DNA from: UBA8904 sp035448625
GTDB lineage: Bacteria; Desulfobacterota; Syntrophia; Syntrophales; Smithellaceae
Assembly (NCBI GenBank): GCA_035448625.1
Contig: DAOTJI010000001.1
Coordinates: forward strand, 1 to 64,000
Length of the DNA stretch: 64,000 bases
Direction of reading: 5' to 3'
Position numbers and translations under genes: made by a program. Below the pieces are notes generated by a model that had not been told where the DNA came from, did not search any database, and saw nothing but the letters and a program-made list of their open reading frames with translations. Shown in pieces: positions 44,448 through 55,266 of the stretch; the stretch's first letter is position 1, and each line of letters begins with the position of its first letter.

Positions 44448-45372
44448 GCCGCCCGGGATTCCCCTTTTGGTTCTGGGTTCTCCCACGGCAACGGGAAAAA
44501 CCAGCCTTGCGCTGCAGCTCGCCCAATCCCTGGACGCGGAGATTCTCAACGCGGATTCGCTGCAGGTCTACCGTTATCTGGATATCGGCACGGCCAAACC
44601 GACGCGGACGGAAAGGGAAAGGATCAGACACCATCTGCTGGATGTGGTGGACCCGGACGAGGAATACAACGCGGCTCTGTATTGCGAGCAGGCCAGAGCT
44701 CTCATTGATGAACTGACCGGGAAGGGCAGGCGGGTGCTGGTCGTCGGGGGAACGGGCCTGTATATCCGGGCGCTTTTGCAGGGCATCATAGAGACGCCGC
44801 CCGTTGACGAACAAATCCGCAGCCGTTACCGGGAGATCCGGGACCGCCTCGGCAGGCATCATCTCCATGGCCTTCTGGAAAAACGGGACCCACAGGCGGC
44901 AAGCCGCATCAATCCCAATGATGCCGTGCGGGTGATCCGGGCGCTGGAGGTGCTGGACCAGAGCGGCCAATCCATCCTGGAGCTGCAAAAAAAGCATCGG
45001 TTTGCCGATTGTCCGTATGCGGTCTGTAAGATCGGCCTTCGCGTGGAACGAAGCGAATTAAAAAAGAGAATCCACCGAAGAACGGAGCAAATGATGGAAG
45101 CGGGTCTGCTCGAAGAGGTGCGTGGGCTTCTGGACCGGGGCTATCCGGAGACGCTGAAACCCCTTCAGTCCCTGGGCTACAGGCAGATGATTTCCTGGAT
45201 ACGGGGACGATGCACACGGGATCAGGCAAAAGACGCAATCAACCGCGAGACCTGGCAATATGCAAAACGGCAGATGACCTGGTTCGGCGCGGACACGGCC
45301 ATCCGGTGGTACGGGCCTGAAGAGACGGAGAAAATAGAACAGGAAGCACGGAAATTTCTGGCGCAATATTGA
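44416..45372 (+). CDS. miaA: tRNA dimethylallyltransferase
   Basis: About 318 residues. It transfers a dimethylallyl group to A37 of tRNAs reading UNN codons. The P-loop is VLGSPTATGKTSLALQLA, followed by the hallmark NADSLQVYRYLDIGTAKP and VGGTGLYIRALLQG. The C-terminal QYAKRQMTWF motif is complete. The chosen ATG 44416 overlaps the end of mutL by 32 bases in another frame and gives a short leader before the P-loop; the ORF stays open upstream inside mutL, so the exact start is uncertain. The mutL-miaA order is common in bacteria. Confidence 0.94.
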   Translation: MKSNECSSANKPPGIPLLVLGSPTATGKTSLALQLAQSLDAEILNADSLQVYRYLDIGTAKPTRTERERIRHHLLDVVDPDEEYNAALYCEQARALIDELTGKGRRVLVVGGTGLYIRALLQGIIETPPVDEQIRSRYREIRDRLGRHHLHGLLEKRDPQAASRINPNDAVRVIRALEVLDQSGQSILELQKKHRFADCPYAVCKIGLRVERSELKKRIHRRTEQMMEAGLLEEVRGLLDRGYPETLKPLQSLGYRQMISWIRGRCTRDQAKDAINRETWQYAKRQMTWFGADTAIRWYGPEETEKIEQEARKFLAQY

Positions 45373-45472
45373 CTTGACTTCGGAAGGCACTGAAGCTAAT
45401 GATACAAAGTTTTTTGGGAAGGAAACGGAAGGAATTTTCAGGGAATAACCCTTTTGCAGAAAGGAGCGAAAT

Positions 45473-46678
45473 ATGGTTTGCCGCGCGAAAATGAACAGGT
45501 CCCTCTTTGTGATCGTTCTGTTTGCGGCCGTTCTGTCAGTGGTCGCCTGCGGGACGAAGGTCCGCCAGCCGGAAAGCGCGCTGGACACTCCCGAACATCA
45601 CGTCTTTACGGGAATGAAGCTGGTCGATCAGGAGAAATATGCGGATGCCGAGCGGGAATTTCAACTGGCGCTGGAACTGAATGAAAAATATTCCAAAGCC
45701 TATACGGGAATGGGGCTGGCGAAAGCGGGCCTGCAGAACTATATCGCCGCCTTTGAACAGTTGGACAAGGCGTGGGGCACGGCGAAAACCGATGAAGAGC
45801 GGCTTGCCGTTCATATCGGTTATATCCGCGTGAATACACAGAGCAAGCAGGCCTGCATGAAAATCGGCGTAGACTGCGAGCAGGATACGTCTTGGCTGAA
45901 GAAGTGTGAAAGCTCCTATCAGGATGCGGTGAAGCTGGACCCGTCCTCCTCCTCCGCTCCTTATTTCATGGGGCTTGCGTACAAGACGGCTCTCGAGTAC
46001 GGCAAGGCAGGCGCCATGTTCTCGAAAGTCCTTGAAATCCGGAAAGATTATGTAAGCCAGGCCAATGCCCAGTGGAATCTGGTCCAGAAAATCCAGCGGG
46101 CCATGCCCGGAACCGTGACGGGCAAAAAGATTGCCCTCCTGGAGAGTATTTCCCGCGCGGACGCCGCGGCTCTGTTCATGGAGGAGTTGAAAATCGACGT
46201 CCTGTACAAAAAGAGAACGCCCAAGACGTTTGACACGTCCTTCAAGGATCCCGAGAAGGCCGCCCGGAGCGTCGGGACGGACCGGCTGACGGCCAAAGAC
46301 ATTGCCAATCATCCCCTGAAAGCGGACATCGAGGGGATCTTGACCATCGGCGTTCGCGGCCTGGAGATCAATCCGCAGGGCAATTTCGAGCCCGCCGGCG
46401 CCCTGAACCGCGCCGAGTACGCCCTCATGATTGAGGACATTTTAATCAAAGTCACGGGCGACAACGCGCTGGCCACCCGCTTCATCGGTTCGACCTCGCC
46501 TTTTCCCGATCTCCGGTCCGACCTGCCGTACTTCAACGCGGTAATGGTGGTGACCTCCCGGGGCATCATGGAAGCGATGGACATCACAACCGGCGAATTC
46601 GCGCCGCTCAAGCCTGTTCCCGGAGCGGACGCTCTTTTGATGATCCGTAAAATCAAGGAAGAACTGAAATTCGATTAG
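45473..46678 (+). CDS. TPR-containing lipoprotein with C-terminal SLH-like region
   Basis: A lipoprotein signal peptide (lipobox V-V-A-C with Cys26, then Gly) opens this 401-residue protein. Tetratricopeptide-like helices lie at about residues 45-110 (GMKLVDQEKYADAEREFQLALELN) and 145-195 (YFMGLAYKTALEYGKAGAMFSKVLEI). The C-terminal 130 residues resemble an S-layer-homology module (LNRAEYALMIEDILIKVTGD, FPDLRSDLPYFNAVMVVTSRGIM). TPR plus SLH on one lipid-anchored protein suggests an outer-membrane scaffold contacting peptidoglycan; this is inference. AAAGGAG precedes ATG 45473. A terminator follows. Confidence 0.82.
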   Translation: MVCRAKMNRSLFVIVLFAAVLSVVACGTKVRQPESALDTPEHHVFTGMKLVDQEKYADAEREFQLALELNEKYSKAYTGMGLAKAGLQNYIAAFEQLDKAWGTAKTDEERLAVHIGYIRVNTQSKQACMKIGVDCEQDTSWLKKCESSYQDAVKLDPSSSSAPYFMGLAYKTALEYGKAGAMFSKVLEIRKDYVSQANAQWNLVQKIQRAMPGTVTGKKIALLESISRADAAALFMEELKIDVLYKKRTPKTFDTSFKDPEKAARSVGTDRLTAKDIANHPLKADIEGILTIGVRGLEINPQGNFEPAGALNRAEYALMIEDILIKVTGDNALATRFIGSTSPFPDLRSDLPYFNAVMVVTSRGIMEAMDITTGEFAPLKPVPGADALLMIRKIKEELKFD

Positions 46679-46703
46679 AAAAGATTGAGTTTGGCACATT
46701 CAG

Positions 46704-46737
46704 GAGGCGGGAAGGGTTTTGTCCCGCCTCAAATTTT
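46704..46737 (+). terminator. Intrinsic terminator after the TPR lipoprotein gene
   Basis: Arms GAGGCGGGA (46704-46712) and TCCCGCCTC (46722-46730) form a perfect 9-bp stem, followed by AAATTTT. It separates the lipoprotein gene from valS. Confidence 0.75.
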
Positions 46738-46743
46738 ACGCGA

Positions 46744-46783
46744 GGACGGGGGATTCAAAAAACTCCGTCCGCAAAGGGCGGAG
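46744..46783 (+). promoter_or_regulatory. Alternative hairpins in the valS leader
   Basis: CCGTCC (46765-46770) can pair either with GGACGG (46744-46749) or, as part of CTCCGTCC (46763-46770), with GGGCGGAG (46776-46783) around a GCAAA loop. The two structures are mutually exclusive, and the valS ATG is 40 bases downstream. This could be a regulatory switch; no T-box core sequence was seen. Confidence 0.35.
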
Positions 46784-46823
46784 GCCCTTCTCGATTACAC
46801 AAGGACAGGAGAGCAAGATTTCC

Positions 46824-49480
<2,657 letters not shown>

Positions 49481-49481
<1 letters not shown>

Positions 49482-49502
49482 GGAACGGTCGCAACCGTTC
49501 CC
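49481..49502. repeat. Perfect palindrome at the valS stop codon
   Basis: Arms GGGAACGGT (49481-49489) and ACCGTTCCC (49494-49502) with a CGCA loop. The design (perfect arms, 4-base loop, no T-run) matches the palindrome in the ileS-lspA spacer, but the sequence differs. Confidence 0.75.
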
Positions 49503-49537
49503 TGCGGTGCTGCGTTTGTTGAAATTTGAGGACGCGG

Positions 49538-50371
49538 ATGGTTTCTTCCCGAATTCAAAAAATCATCAAGGCTGCCCTGGCCGAAGACATCGGCGCGGGA
49601 GATATTACCACGCAGGCCACCGTCAATCCGAAAAAGAAGGGCCGGGCGGTCGCGATCGCCAAGGAGACTTTTGTGGTCGCGGGCCTGGAGGTTTTTGAAG
49701 CGGCGTTTCAATGCCTGGACCCGTTCGTCACCGTCAAAAAAAAGGTCGCCGACGGAAGCCGGGTCACGAAAGGGGAGGTCCTCGCAACCGTGGAAGGCCG
49801 ATTGGCCGCCATCCTGCAGGCTGAGCGCACCGCGCTGAATTTTCTGCAGCGCATGTGCGGCATTGCGACCCTGACCGCCGCTTATGTGGATGCCGTAAGC
49901 GGGACGAAGACAAAAATTTACGACACGCGAAAGACCGTGCCGGGGCTCCGGGTTTTGGACAAGATGGCCGTTCGCATGGGGTGCGGAGCCAATCACCGCA
50001 TGGGCCTGTTTGACGCCGTGCTGATCAAGGACAATCATATCGCAGCGGCGGGCGGAATTGCCGCCGCCGTAGAGGCCCAGCGAAAACACCTGAAAAAGCC
50101 GGCGCGAATCGAAGTGGAAACCGGGAACCTGCGGGAAGTCCGGGAAGCTCTGGCCTGTGGAGCGGACATCATCATGCTGGACAACATGACCGTCAACGCC
50201 ATGAAAAAGGCCGTTGCCCTCGTTGCGGGCCGCGCGCTCACCGAGGCGTCCGGCAACGTCACGCTGAAGCGCGTCGCCGAGATCGCCGCAACGGGCGTGG
50301 ATATGATTTCCGTAGGCGAACTCACCCATTCGGTCCGCGCGGCCGATATATCTTTGAAGATAAAAGGCTGA
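49538..50371 (+). CDS. nadC: Nicotinate-nucleotide pyrophosphorylase (carboxylating)
   Basis: About 277 residues. Quinolinate phosphoribosyltransferase makes nicotinate mononucleotide in de novo NAD synthesis. Motifs: LAEDIGAGDITT near the start, LNFLQRMCGIAT, TRKTVPGLRVLDKMAVRMGCGANHR (split: TRKTVPGLR, KMAVRMGCGANHR) and VLIKDNHI. GAGG sits six bases before ATG 49538; the ATG 12 bases upstream (49526) lacks a good site. It is first in a nadC-birA-coaX-coaE run of cofactor genes. nadA and nadB are not in the window. Confidence 0.95.
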   Translation: MVSSRIQKIIKAALAEDIGAGDITTQATVNPKKKGRAVAIAKETFVVAGLEVFEAAFQCLDPFVTVKKKVADGSRVTKGEVLATVEGRLAAILQAERTALNFLQRMCGIATLTAAYVDAVSGTKTKIYDTRKTVPGLRVLDKMAVRMGCGANHRMGLFDAVLIKDNHIAAAGGIAAAVEAQRKHLKKPARIEVETGNLREVREALACGADIIMLDNMTVNAMKKAVALVAGRALTEASGNVTLKRVAEIAATGVDMISVGELTHSVRAADISLKIKG

Positions 50372-50395
50372 AGACCGAAGACTGAAGGTTGAAGC
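50368..50395. repeat. Degenerate heptanucleotide tandem repeat (consensus CTGAAGA, 4 units)
   Basis: CTGAAGA, CCGAAGA, CTGAAGG and TTGAAGC follow one another without spacing, starting across the nadC stop codon. Confidence 0.65.
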
Positions 50396-50443
50396 AGGGA
50401 TTGAGTTGCAAACGTTCCACCGGCAGCCGCCCTTCCCCTCAAC

Positions 50444-50475
50444 ACTTAAAACTTAAAACTTAAAACTTAAAACTT
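50444..50475. repeat. Heptanucleotide tandem repeat (ACTTAAA, 4.6 units)
   Basis: Four exact ACTTAAA units plus ACTT stand immediately upstream of birA (ATG 50491). Copy-number change here could alter spacing of any promoter or ribosome-binding site in front of birA. Confidence 0.9.
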
Positions 50476-50490
50476 TTATCTTTTATCTCC

Positions 50491-51282
50491 ATGTCTTTAA
50501 ACCAATCATCCCTGAAAAAACATCTTGCCGGAAAATTCATCGGCCACACGCTGTACTATTACGAAGAAACCGGATCGACCAACGACGAAGCATTCCGGCT
50601 GGGCGTGCAGGGAGCCCCGGAGGGGACCGCGCTCATCGCCGAGCGCCAGAACGCGGGAAAGGGGAGAATGCAGCGGGCATGGCATTCTCCGCCGGGCGCC
50701 AACATTTACACCTCCATTATCTTACGTCCGCAATTCGAACCGGCCCGTGCGCCGCAGATTTCAATTACTGCGGGTGTGGCGGTCGCTGAAACGCTTGACC
50801 TCTATTGCCCGGGCAGCGTGTTTCTCAAATGGCCCAATGACGTGCTGATTCATGGGAAAAAGGTTTGCGGAATCCTGACGCAGATGAAAACGGCGGGGGG
50901 CGCCGTCGATTTCGTTGTCGCGGGTATCGGCGTGAACGTCAACTGGAATCGGGAAGCATTTCCGGAGGATATTCGGGAAATGGCCACCTCCGTGTCGATG
51001 GAGGCCGGCCGGGAAATTTCCCGCCTCGAGCTGATCATTCTCCTGTATGAAAATCTGGCAAAATGTTATAGGGAGCTTACGAAAAACGGATTCGATCCCA
51101 TCCGGAAAAGGTGGCTGGGTCGGACAAAGATGATCGGCAAGCCGGTTTCGGTTATATTTGGGGAGGAAGTGATCCGCGGAGAGGCGGTTGATCTGGACGA
51201 AGACGGCTCTCTGGTCCTTGTCGTGGACGGAAAGAAAAAGGTAAAGGTTGCGGCGGGAGACGCGACCGTCGGGAAGGAGTGA
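50491..51282 (+). CDS. birA: Biotin--[acetyl-CoA-carboxylase] ligase
   Basis: This 263-residue biotin protein ligase attaches biotin to carboxyl carrier proteins via biotinyl-AMP. The GSTNDEAFRLG substrate motif, the loop AGKGRMQRAWHSPPGANIY (a variant of GRGRRGRxW) and KWPNDVLIHGKKVCGIL are present, followed by an SH3-like C-terminal domain (GEEVIRGEAVDLDEDGSLVL). The N-terminal DNA-binding domain of E. coli BirA is missing, so this is a monofunctional class I ligase and not a repressor. The start lacks an obvious ribosome-binding site (ttttatctcc before ATG). coaX follows after 6 bases. Confidence 0.93.
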   Translation: MSLNQSSLKKHLAGKFIGHTLYYYEETGSTNDEAFRLGVQGAPEGTALIAERQNAGKGRMQRAWHSPPGANIYTSIILRPQFEPARAPQISITAGVAVAETLDLYCPGSVFLKWPNDVLIHGKKVCGILTQMKTAGGAVDFVVAGIGVNVNWNREAFPEDIREMATSVSMEAGREISRLELIILLYENLAKCYRELTKNGFDPIRKRWLGRTKMIGKPVSVIFGEEVIRGEAVDLDEDGSLVLVVDGKKKVKVAAGDATVGKE

Positions 51283-51288
51283 AGATGT

Positions 51289-52065
51289 ATGCTGCTGGTG
51301 ATTGACGTCGGCAATACCAATACCGTGCTGGGGCTTTATGACCGGGATCAGCTGTTGCATGACTGGCGGATCCGGACGGAAATCGATCATACCATCGATG
51401 AATACGGTGTGCTGATTTACAATCTGTACCAGTCCATCCGCATGAAGGCGAAAGAGATCAAATCCGTTCGGGCGATTATCATCTCCTGCGTCGTTCCGCC
51501 GATGCTCAATATCCTGGAGCCCCTGTGCGTCAAGTATTTCAACATCAAACCGATGATCGTCGGCCCCGGCATCAAAACGGGCATGCCGATTTTTTATGAC
51601 AATCCCAAGGAAGTCGGCGCGGACCGCATCGTTAATGCCGTGGCGGCCTTCGAAAAGTACCGCCAGGAAACGATCATCGTCGATTTCGGGACGGCGACAA
51701 CTTTTGACTATGTGTCGCCCCGCGGTGAATACATGGGGGGCTGCATCTCTCCGGGAATTGTGATTTCCAGCGAGGCGCTGTTTGAGAGGGCCTCCAAGCT
51801 GCCCCGTGTCGAATTCGGCAAGCCGAAGACCATCGTTACCAAGGACACCGTCAGCGCCATTCAGGCGGGCATCATGTTCGGCTACGCGGGACTGGTGGAC
51901 GGCATCGTCAACCGGATGAAGGCGGAAGTCAAAAGCAATCCCCTGGTGATCGCCACCGGGGGCCTGGCGCGGGTGGTGGCGCAGGAAGCCAGGACGATCG
52001 ACAAGATTGAGGAGATGCTGACGCTGGATGGTCTGCGGATCATCTACGAACGCAACAAGAAGTAA
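51289..52065 (+). CDS. coaX: Type III pantothenate kinase
   Basis: This 258-residue kinase carries out the first step of coenzyme A synthesis. The ASKHA-fold phosphate loop IDVGNTNTVLGLYD is at the very start. Next are PKEVGADRIVNAVAAFEKY and the phosphate-2 region VDFGTATTFDYVSPRGEYMGGCISPG (split: VDFGTATTFD, GEYMGGCISPG), followed by IATGGLARVVA. GGAAGGAG precedes the ATG. The birA-coaX adjacency is widespread in bacteria. coaE, the last step of the same pathway, follows three bases later. Confidence 0.96.
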   Translation: MLLVIDVGNTNTVLGLYDRDQLLHDWRIRTEIDHTIDEYGVLIYNLYQSIRMKAKEIKSVRAIIISCVVPPMLNILEPLCVKYFNIKPMIVGPGIKTGMPIFYDNPKEVGADRIVNAVAAFEKYRQETIIVDFGTATTFDYVSPRGEYMGGCISPGIVISSEALFERASKLPRVEFGKPKTIVTKDTVSAIQAGIMFGYAGLVDGIVNRMKAEVKSNPLVIATGGLARVVAQEARTIDKIEEMLTLDGLRIIYERNKK

Positions 52066-52068
52066 ATC

Positions 52069-52683
52069 ATGCTGAATGTCGGATTAACGGGCGGGATTGC
52101 CTGCGGAAAATCGACCGTTGCGGAAATGTTTGTTCGTCTGGGCGGTCACCTGATTGATTTCGACAAGCTGGCCCACGAAGTGCAGGAGCCGGGAAAACCC
52201 GCCTGGCAGGATGTCGTCCAGTGTTTCGGGCCCGAAATCCTATCGCCCGACCGGACCATCGACCGCGGCCGATTGGCCGCCATTGTTTTCCGCTCTCCGG
52301 AGAAACTCCGGCGGCTCAACGCCATCGTTCATCCCCGCGTGTTCGAGGAGTGGTGGTCCCGCCTCGAAGCCATCAAGGCCCAGAGCCCTCACGCCATTGT
52401 TTTTTCCGATGTACCGCTCCTGTTTGAAGGCGGAATGCAGCATCTGTTTGAACTGACGATTCTGGTCATGATCGAGCCCGACCGGCAGATTGAACGTTTG
52501 ATGGCGCGCAACTCCGTTTGCCGGGAAGACGCCGAACTGAGGCTGGCCAACCAGATGCCGATTCACGAAAAGATCCGGCTGGCGACGATCGTGATCGACA
52601 ATCAATGCGACATAGGGGAGACGGAAAAGAAGGTGGCGGTCGTCTGGGAGGATTTGGTGGCCAGGGAAAGGGCCAAGCCCTGA
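52069..52683 (+). CDS. coaE: Dephospho-CoA kinase
   Basis: This 204-residue kinase carries out the final phosphorylation in CoA synthesis. The P-loop is GLTGGIACGKSTVAEMF, followed by DFDKLAHEVQEPG, LNAIVHPRVFEEW and VPLLFEGGMQ. Placed three bases after coaX, it is certainly cotranscribed with it. The remaining CoA genes (coaBC, coaD) are not in the window. Confidence 0.95.
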   Translation: MLNVGLTGGIACGKSTVAEMFVRLGGHLIDFDKLAHEVQEPGKPAWQDVVQCFGPEILSPDRTIDRGRLAAIVFRSPEKLRRLNAIVHPRVFEEWWSRLEAIKAQSPHAIVFSDVPLLFEGGMQHLFELTILVMIEPDRQIERLMARNSVCREDAELRLANQMPIHEKIRLATIVIDNQCDIGETEKKVAVVWEDLVARERAKP

Positions 52684-52765
52684 AGACGGAAGAGGAGCAT
52701 CCTAACGAACAGCGGGTTTCCGGGAAAGCCCGCTCGAATACATTACAGAGAAGCGGAGGAAAAAC

Positions 52766-53377
52766 ATGATCGAAAAAAACGTCAAAACGGATTTCAGCGC
52801 GACCGTGTCCGAGCCCGTGATCGGAGAGGGCACGTATGTTCATCCCTTGGCGGCGGTCATCGGGAACGTGGAGCTGGGGAAAAATATCATGGTCTCGCCG
52901 ATGGCGTCCGTGCGCGGCGACGAAGGCCAGCCGCTCCATGTGGGAGATGATTCCAATATTCAGGACGGCGTGATCATTCACGCGCTGGAAACGGAACTGG
53001 ACGGCAAGCCTGTGGAAAAGAACCGAATGGAGGTGAACGGCAGGAAATACGCGGTCTATGTGGGAAACCGCGTGTCGCTGGCGCACCAGGTGCACATTCA
53101 TGGCCCTGCCGTCGTACTGGACGATACATTTGTGGGGATGAGGGCGCTGGTCTTCAAATCATGGGTCGGGAAAAACTGCGTCCTCGAACCGGGTGCTACG
53201 GTCATCGGCGTCCGGGTGGCCGACGGACACTATGTGCCGGCGGGATCGATCGTCAAAACCCAGGCTGAGGCCGACGCATTGCCGGTGATCACCGCCGATT
53301 ACCCCATGAAAGAAATGAACAAAGGCGTTCTGCACGTCAACAAAGCGCTGGCCAGGGGATACCTGGCGGCCAGGTGA
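52766..53377 (+). CDS. Gamma-class carbonic anhydrase, Cam type
   Basis: A 203-residue left-handed beta-helix enzyme. The three zinc/iron ligands are His72, His107 and His112 (IIHALET and SLAHQVHIHGPA). The catalytic glutamates known from Methanosarcina Cam (Glu62 and Glu84) correspond to Glu53 (RGDEG) and Glu75 (HALE). The acidic loop after HALET is also present, which separates true Cam from CamH/YrdA-like relatives. Unlike Methanosarcina Cam there is no signal peptide, so it is cytoplasmic. It should hydrate CO2 to bicarbonate, useful to an anaerobe with carboxylation or CO2-reducing pathways. GGAGG precedes the ATG. Confidence 0.92.
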   Translation: MIEKNVKTDFSATVSEPVIGEGTYVHPLAAVIGNVELGKNIMVSPMASVRGDEGQPLHVGDDSNIQDGVIIHALETELDGKPVEKNRMEVNGRKYAVYVGNRVSLAHQVHIHGPAVVLDDTFVGMRALVFKSWVGKNCVLEPGATVIGVRVADGHYVPAGSIVKTQAEADALPVITADYPMKEMNKGVLHVNKALARGYLAAR

Positions 53378-53397
53378 AACTTCGGAGGACGGACAAG

Positions 53398-53422
53398 GCC
53401 GGCGGTGTTCCGAACCGCCGGC
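53398..53422. repeat. GC-rich hairpin after the carbonic anhydrase gene
   Basis: Arms GCCGGCGGT (53398-53406) and ACCGCCGGC (53414-53422) pair perfectly over 9 bases with a 7-base loop. No T-run follows, so it may slow ribosomes or polymerase, or protect the mRNA end. Confidence 0.7.
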
Positions 53423-53438
53423 TGATTCTCGGCACGGC

Positions 53439-54164
53439 ATGTTGATCAAGACCAAAATCTCTCCGCATCATCTCCCTCCCGGCGTTTGCCTTTCCTGCGG
53501 CGCAGGAAACATCGGGAAGCGCCGCTACTGCACCGTCCAATGCCGCCAGCAGCTCCGGCAGAGGCTCAACACGCGCAGCGGACTGCTGCAGGCCCTGAAC
53601 ACGCGCTACGCGACCTTCTATTTCACGGAAACGCTGATTATTCTGGATGTGGTTCCGCGCGGCATTCGCGAGGTATTCCGCTTCCAGGCTCGCCGCACGG
53701 CGGGGGCAAAGCCGGCCGAAGATTTCGGCAGGATGAGCAATTGGCTGGGGGATGCCTGGTGGGCTGAAGAAAGGAGAACCACCAGGAACTATCTGGCTTC
53801 CAGGCGCGTCCTGGAAATGGCCGAGCGACTGGTTATGGCGGAGGGACTGAGGCGCCCCAGATGGATGAGAGCTCCCTCCATTAAACCGGAAAGCATGACG
53901 CTGCTGGAGATTTCCAAAGCGGATCTCGCATCTCCCGGCCTGGGAAAAATCATCCGGAACGCCTACCGCCGTCAGGCCAAAATTCATCATCCCGATGCCG
54001 GAGGGACGGCGGCCGCCTTTCGCCGGCTTCACGCCGCCTATCAGGATTTGCTGCGCTGGGCCGATCATCCCACCTTCGTCCGCCGCCGCGGTTTCCCCGA
54101 CAAATGGTACTACGACGGCGACAACAAGAAATGGGTACAGCCGGTGACGGCGAGAAAAGGATGA
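53439..54164 (+). CDS. Zinc-finger protein with C-terminal J domain
   Basis: In this 241-residue protein an N-terminal four-Cys zinc knuckle (Cys17, Cys20, Cys31, Cys35) is followed by an uncharacterised basic middle region with many Trp and Arg residues. A C-terminal J-domain-like helix pair follows, YRRQAKIHHPDAGGTAAAFRRLHAAYQDLL (split: YRRQAKIHHPDAGG, FRRLHAAYQDLL), with the HPD signature at residues 184-186. HPD is the DnaK-activating motif, so it may target DnaK to a specific client. The domain order is unlike DnaJ, where the J domain comes first. No specific function can be assigned. Confidence 0.8.
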   Translation: MLIKTKISPHHLPPGVCLSCGAGNIGKRRYCTVQCRQQLRQRLNTRSGLLQALNTRYATFYFTETLIILDVVPRGIREVFRFQARRTAGAKPAEDFGRMSNWLGDAWWAEERRTTRNYLASRRVLEMAERLVMAEGLRRPRWMRAPSIKPESMTLLEISKADLASPGLGKIIRNAYRRQAKIHHPDAGGTAAAFRRLHAAYQDLLRWADHPTFVRRRGFPDKWYYDGDNKKWVQPVTARKG

Positions 54165-54234
54165 AGATCGCTTTTCCGGCTTTAGGGATGATGCGGGATT
54201 TCCGATGTGATATCGCCCCGTGGATTCGTTTGCC

Positions 54235-54263
54235 TTGACTATTTCTCCATATTGTTATTAGAT
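54235..54263 (+). promoter_or_regulatory. Possible promoter of the CRISPR-Cas operon
   Basis: TTGACT (54235-54240), a 17-base spacer and TTAGAT (54258-54263) lie in the 140-base gap before cas6. Both hexamers deviate from consensus. All Cas genes downstream run on the same strand without large gaps. Confidence 0.35.
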
Positions 54264-54304
54264 CATACCGCTGCATTGAACTTTAAAAACACATTTTCAT
54301 ATGG

Positions 54305-55258
54305 TTGCCCGCTTTGAAATACGGAAGATATGTATTTACATGCATATTTGAAGATGACGCGGCATTGCCATCTTATAAAGGGTCAACCCTGCGCGGGATT
54401 TTCGGCCATGCGCTGAAGAAGGTTGTCTGTGCCCTGAAAAAGCACGATTGCGCCGACTGTCTGCTGTCTGATCGCTGTATTTATCCAACGGTTTTTGAAA
54501 TACCCGCAACGACCGGTGAAGCAACAGGGCGCAAACGCATCGCACAGCCGCCCCATCCTTATGTCATCGAACCGCCCGCCGATACCCAAACCCGCTATGC
54601 CCAAGGTGACACCCTGACATTTTCGCTTCTTTTGTTCGGGGCCGCCTGCGAAAATCTTCCCTATTTCATTTACGCGTTTGAACAGATCGGCTCAAGCGGA
54701 ATCGGCAAACGTATCGATGGAAGACGCGGGACTTTTTCGCTTCAGCAGGTGCGTACGGAAAGCGGGCTTGTGTATGACAACGCTGACGGAAAAATCCGTA
54801 AGCCCGCCGAAAAGACGGAAATATACGACGAAACACTATTAAACGAATCAGACCCCGGACTTTACGATGTCGAACTGCAGCTCGTCACGCCGCTTCGCCT
54901 GAAATATCAAAACGATTTTCAAGCAGATCTGCCGTTTGACGTGCTCACAAGGACCATGCTGCGGAGAATTTCCTCTCTTTTTCAGTACCACGGAGGCGGA
55001 GAGCCGAAACTGGATTACCGCGGTCTTGTCGCGCGCGCGAAAAACGTCGCCGTTAAAGAATCTCACATCAGCTGGTACGACTGGCGGCGTTACTCCAACC
55101 GACAGGAACAGGCCATGATGATGGGGGGAATGGTGGGAAAAATTCTCTATGAAAACGTCCCGGGTGAGTATTGGCCGCTTTTGAGATTCTGCGAGCTGGC
55201 TCATCTGGGGAAAGCGACGACATTCGGACTGGGGAAAATTAAATCTGAACGGAAATAG
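54305..55258 (+). CDS. cas6: CRISPR-associated endoribonuclease Cas6
   Basis: This 317-residue RAMP protein cuts pre-crRNA in the repeat. The N-terminal RAMP motif is YKGSTLRGIFGHALKKVVC. A Cys cluster CALKKHDCADCLLSDRCIYPTVFE (split: CALKKHDCADC, LLSDRCIYPTVFE) is typical of this Cas6 subgroup. The C-terminal Gly-rich loop HLGKATTFGLGKIK is the family hallmark. Catalytic residues vary in Cas6 and were not assigned. The start is TTG 54305, since no in-frame ATG precedes the conserved start; the exact position is uncertain. It opens the Cas operon, 8 bases before the next gene. Confidence 0.9.
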   Translation: MPALKYGRYVFTCIFEDDAALPSYKGSTLRGIFGHALKKVVCALKKHDCADCLLSDRCIYPTVFEIPATTGEATGRKRIAQPPHPYVIEPPADTQTRYAQGDTLTFSLLLFGAACENLPYFIYAFEQIGSSGIGKRIDGRRGTFSLQQVRTESGLVYDNADGKIRKPAEKTEIYDETLLNESDPGLYDVELQLVTPLRLKYQNDFQADLPFDVLTRTMLRRISSLFQYHGGGEPKLDYRGLVARAKNVAVKESHISWYDWRRYSNRQEQAMMMGGMVGKILYENVPGEYWPLLRFCELAHLGKATTFGLGKIKSERK

Positions 55259-55266
55259 GGGATTCC

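Noticed and set aside
46738..46823. T-box riboswitch before valS
   Set aside because: No conserved AGGGTGG-type T-box sequence or specifier stem is recognisable; only competing hairpins are visible.
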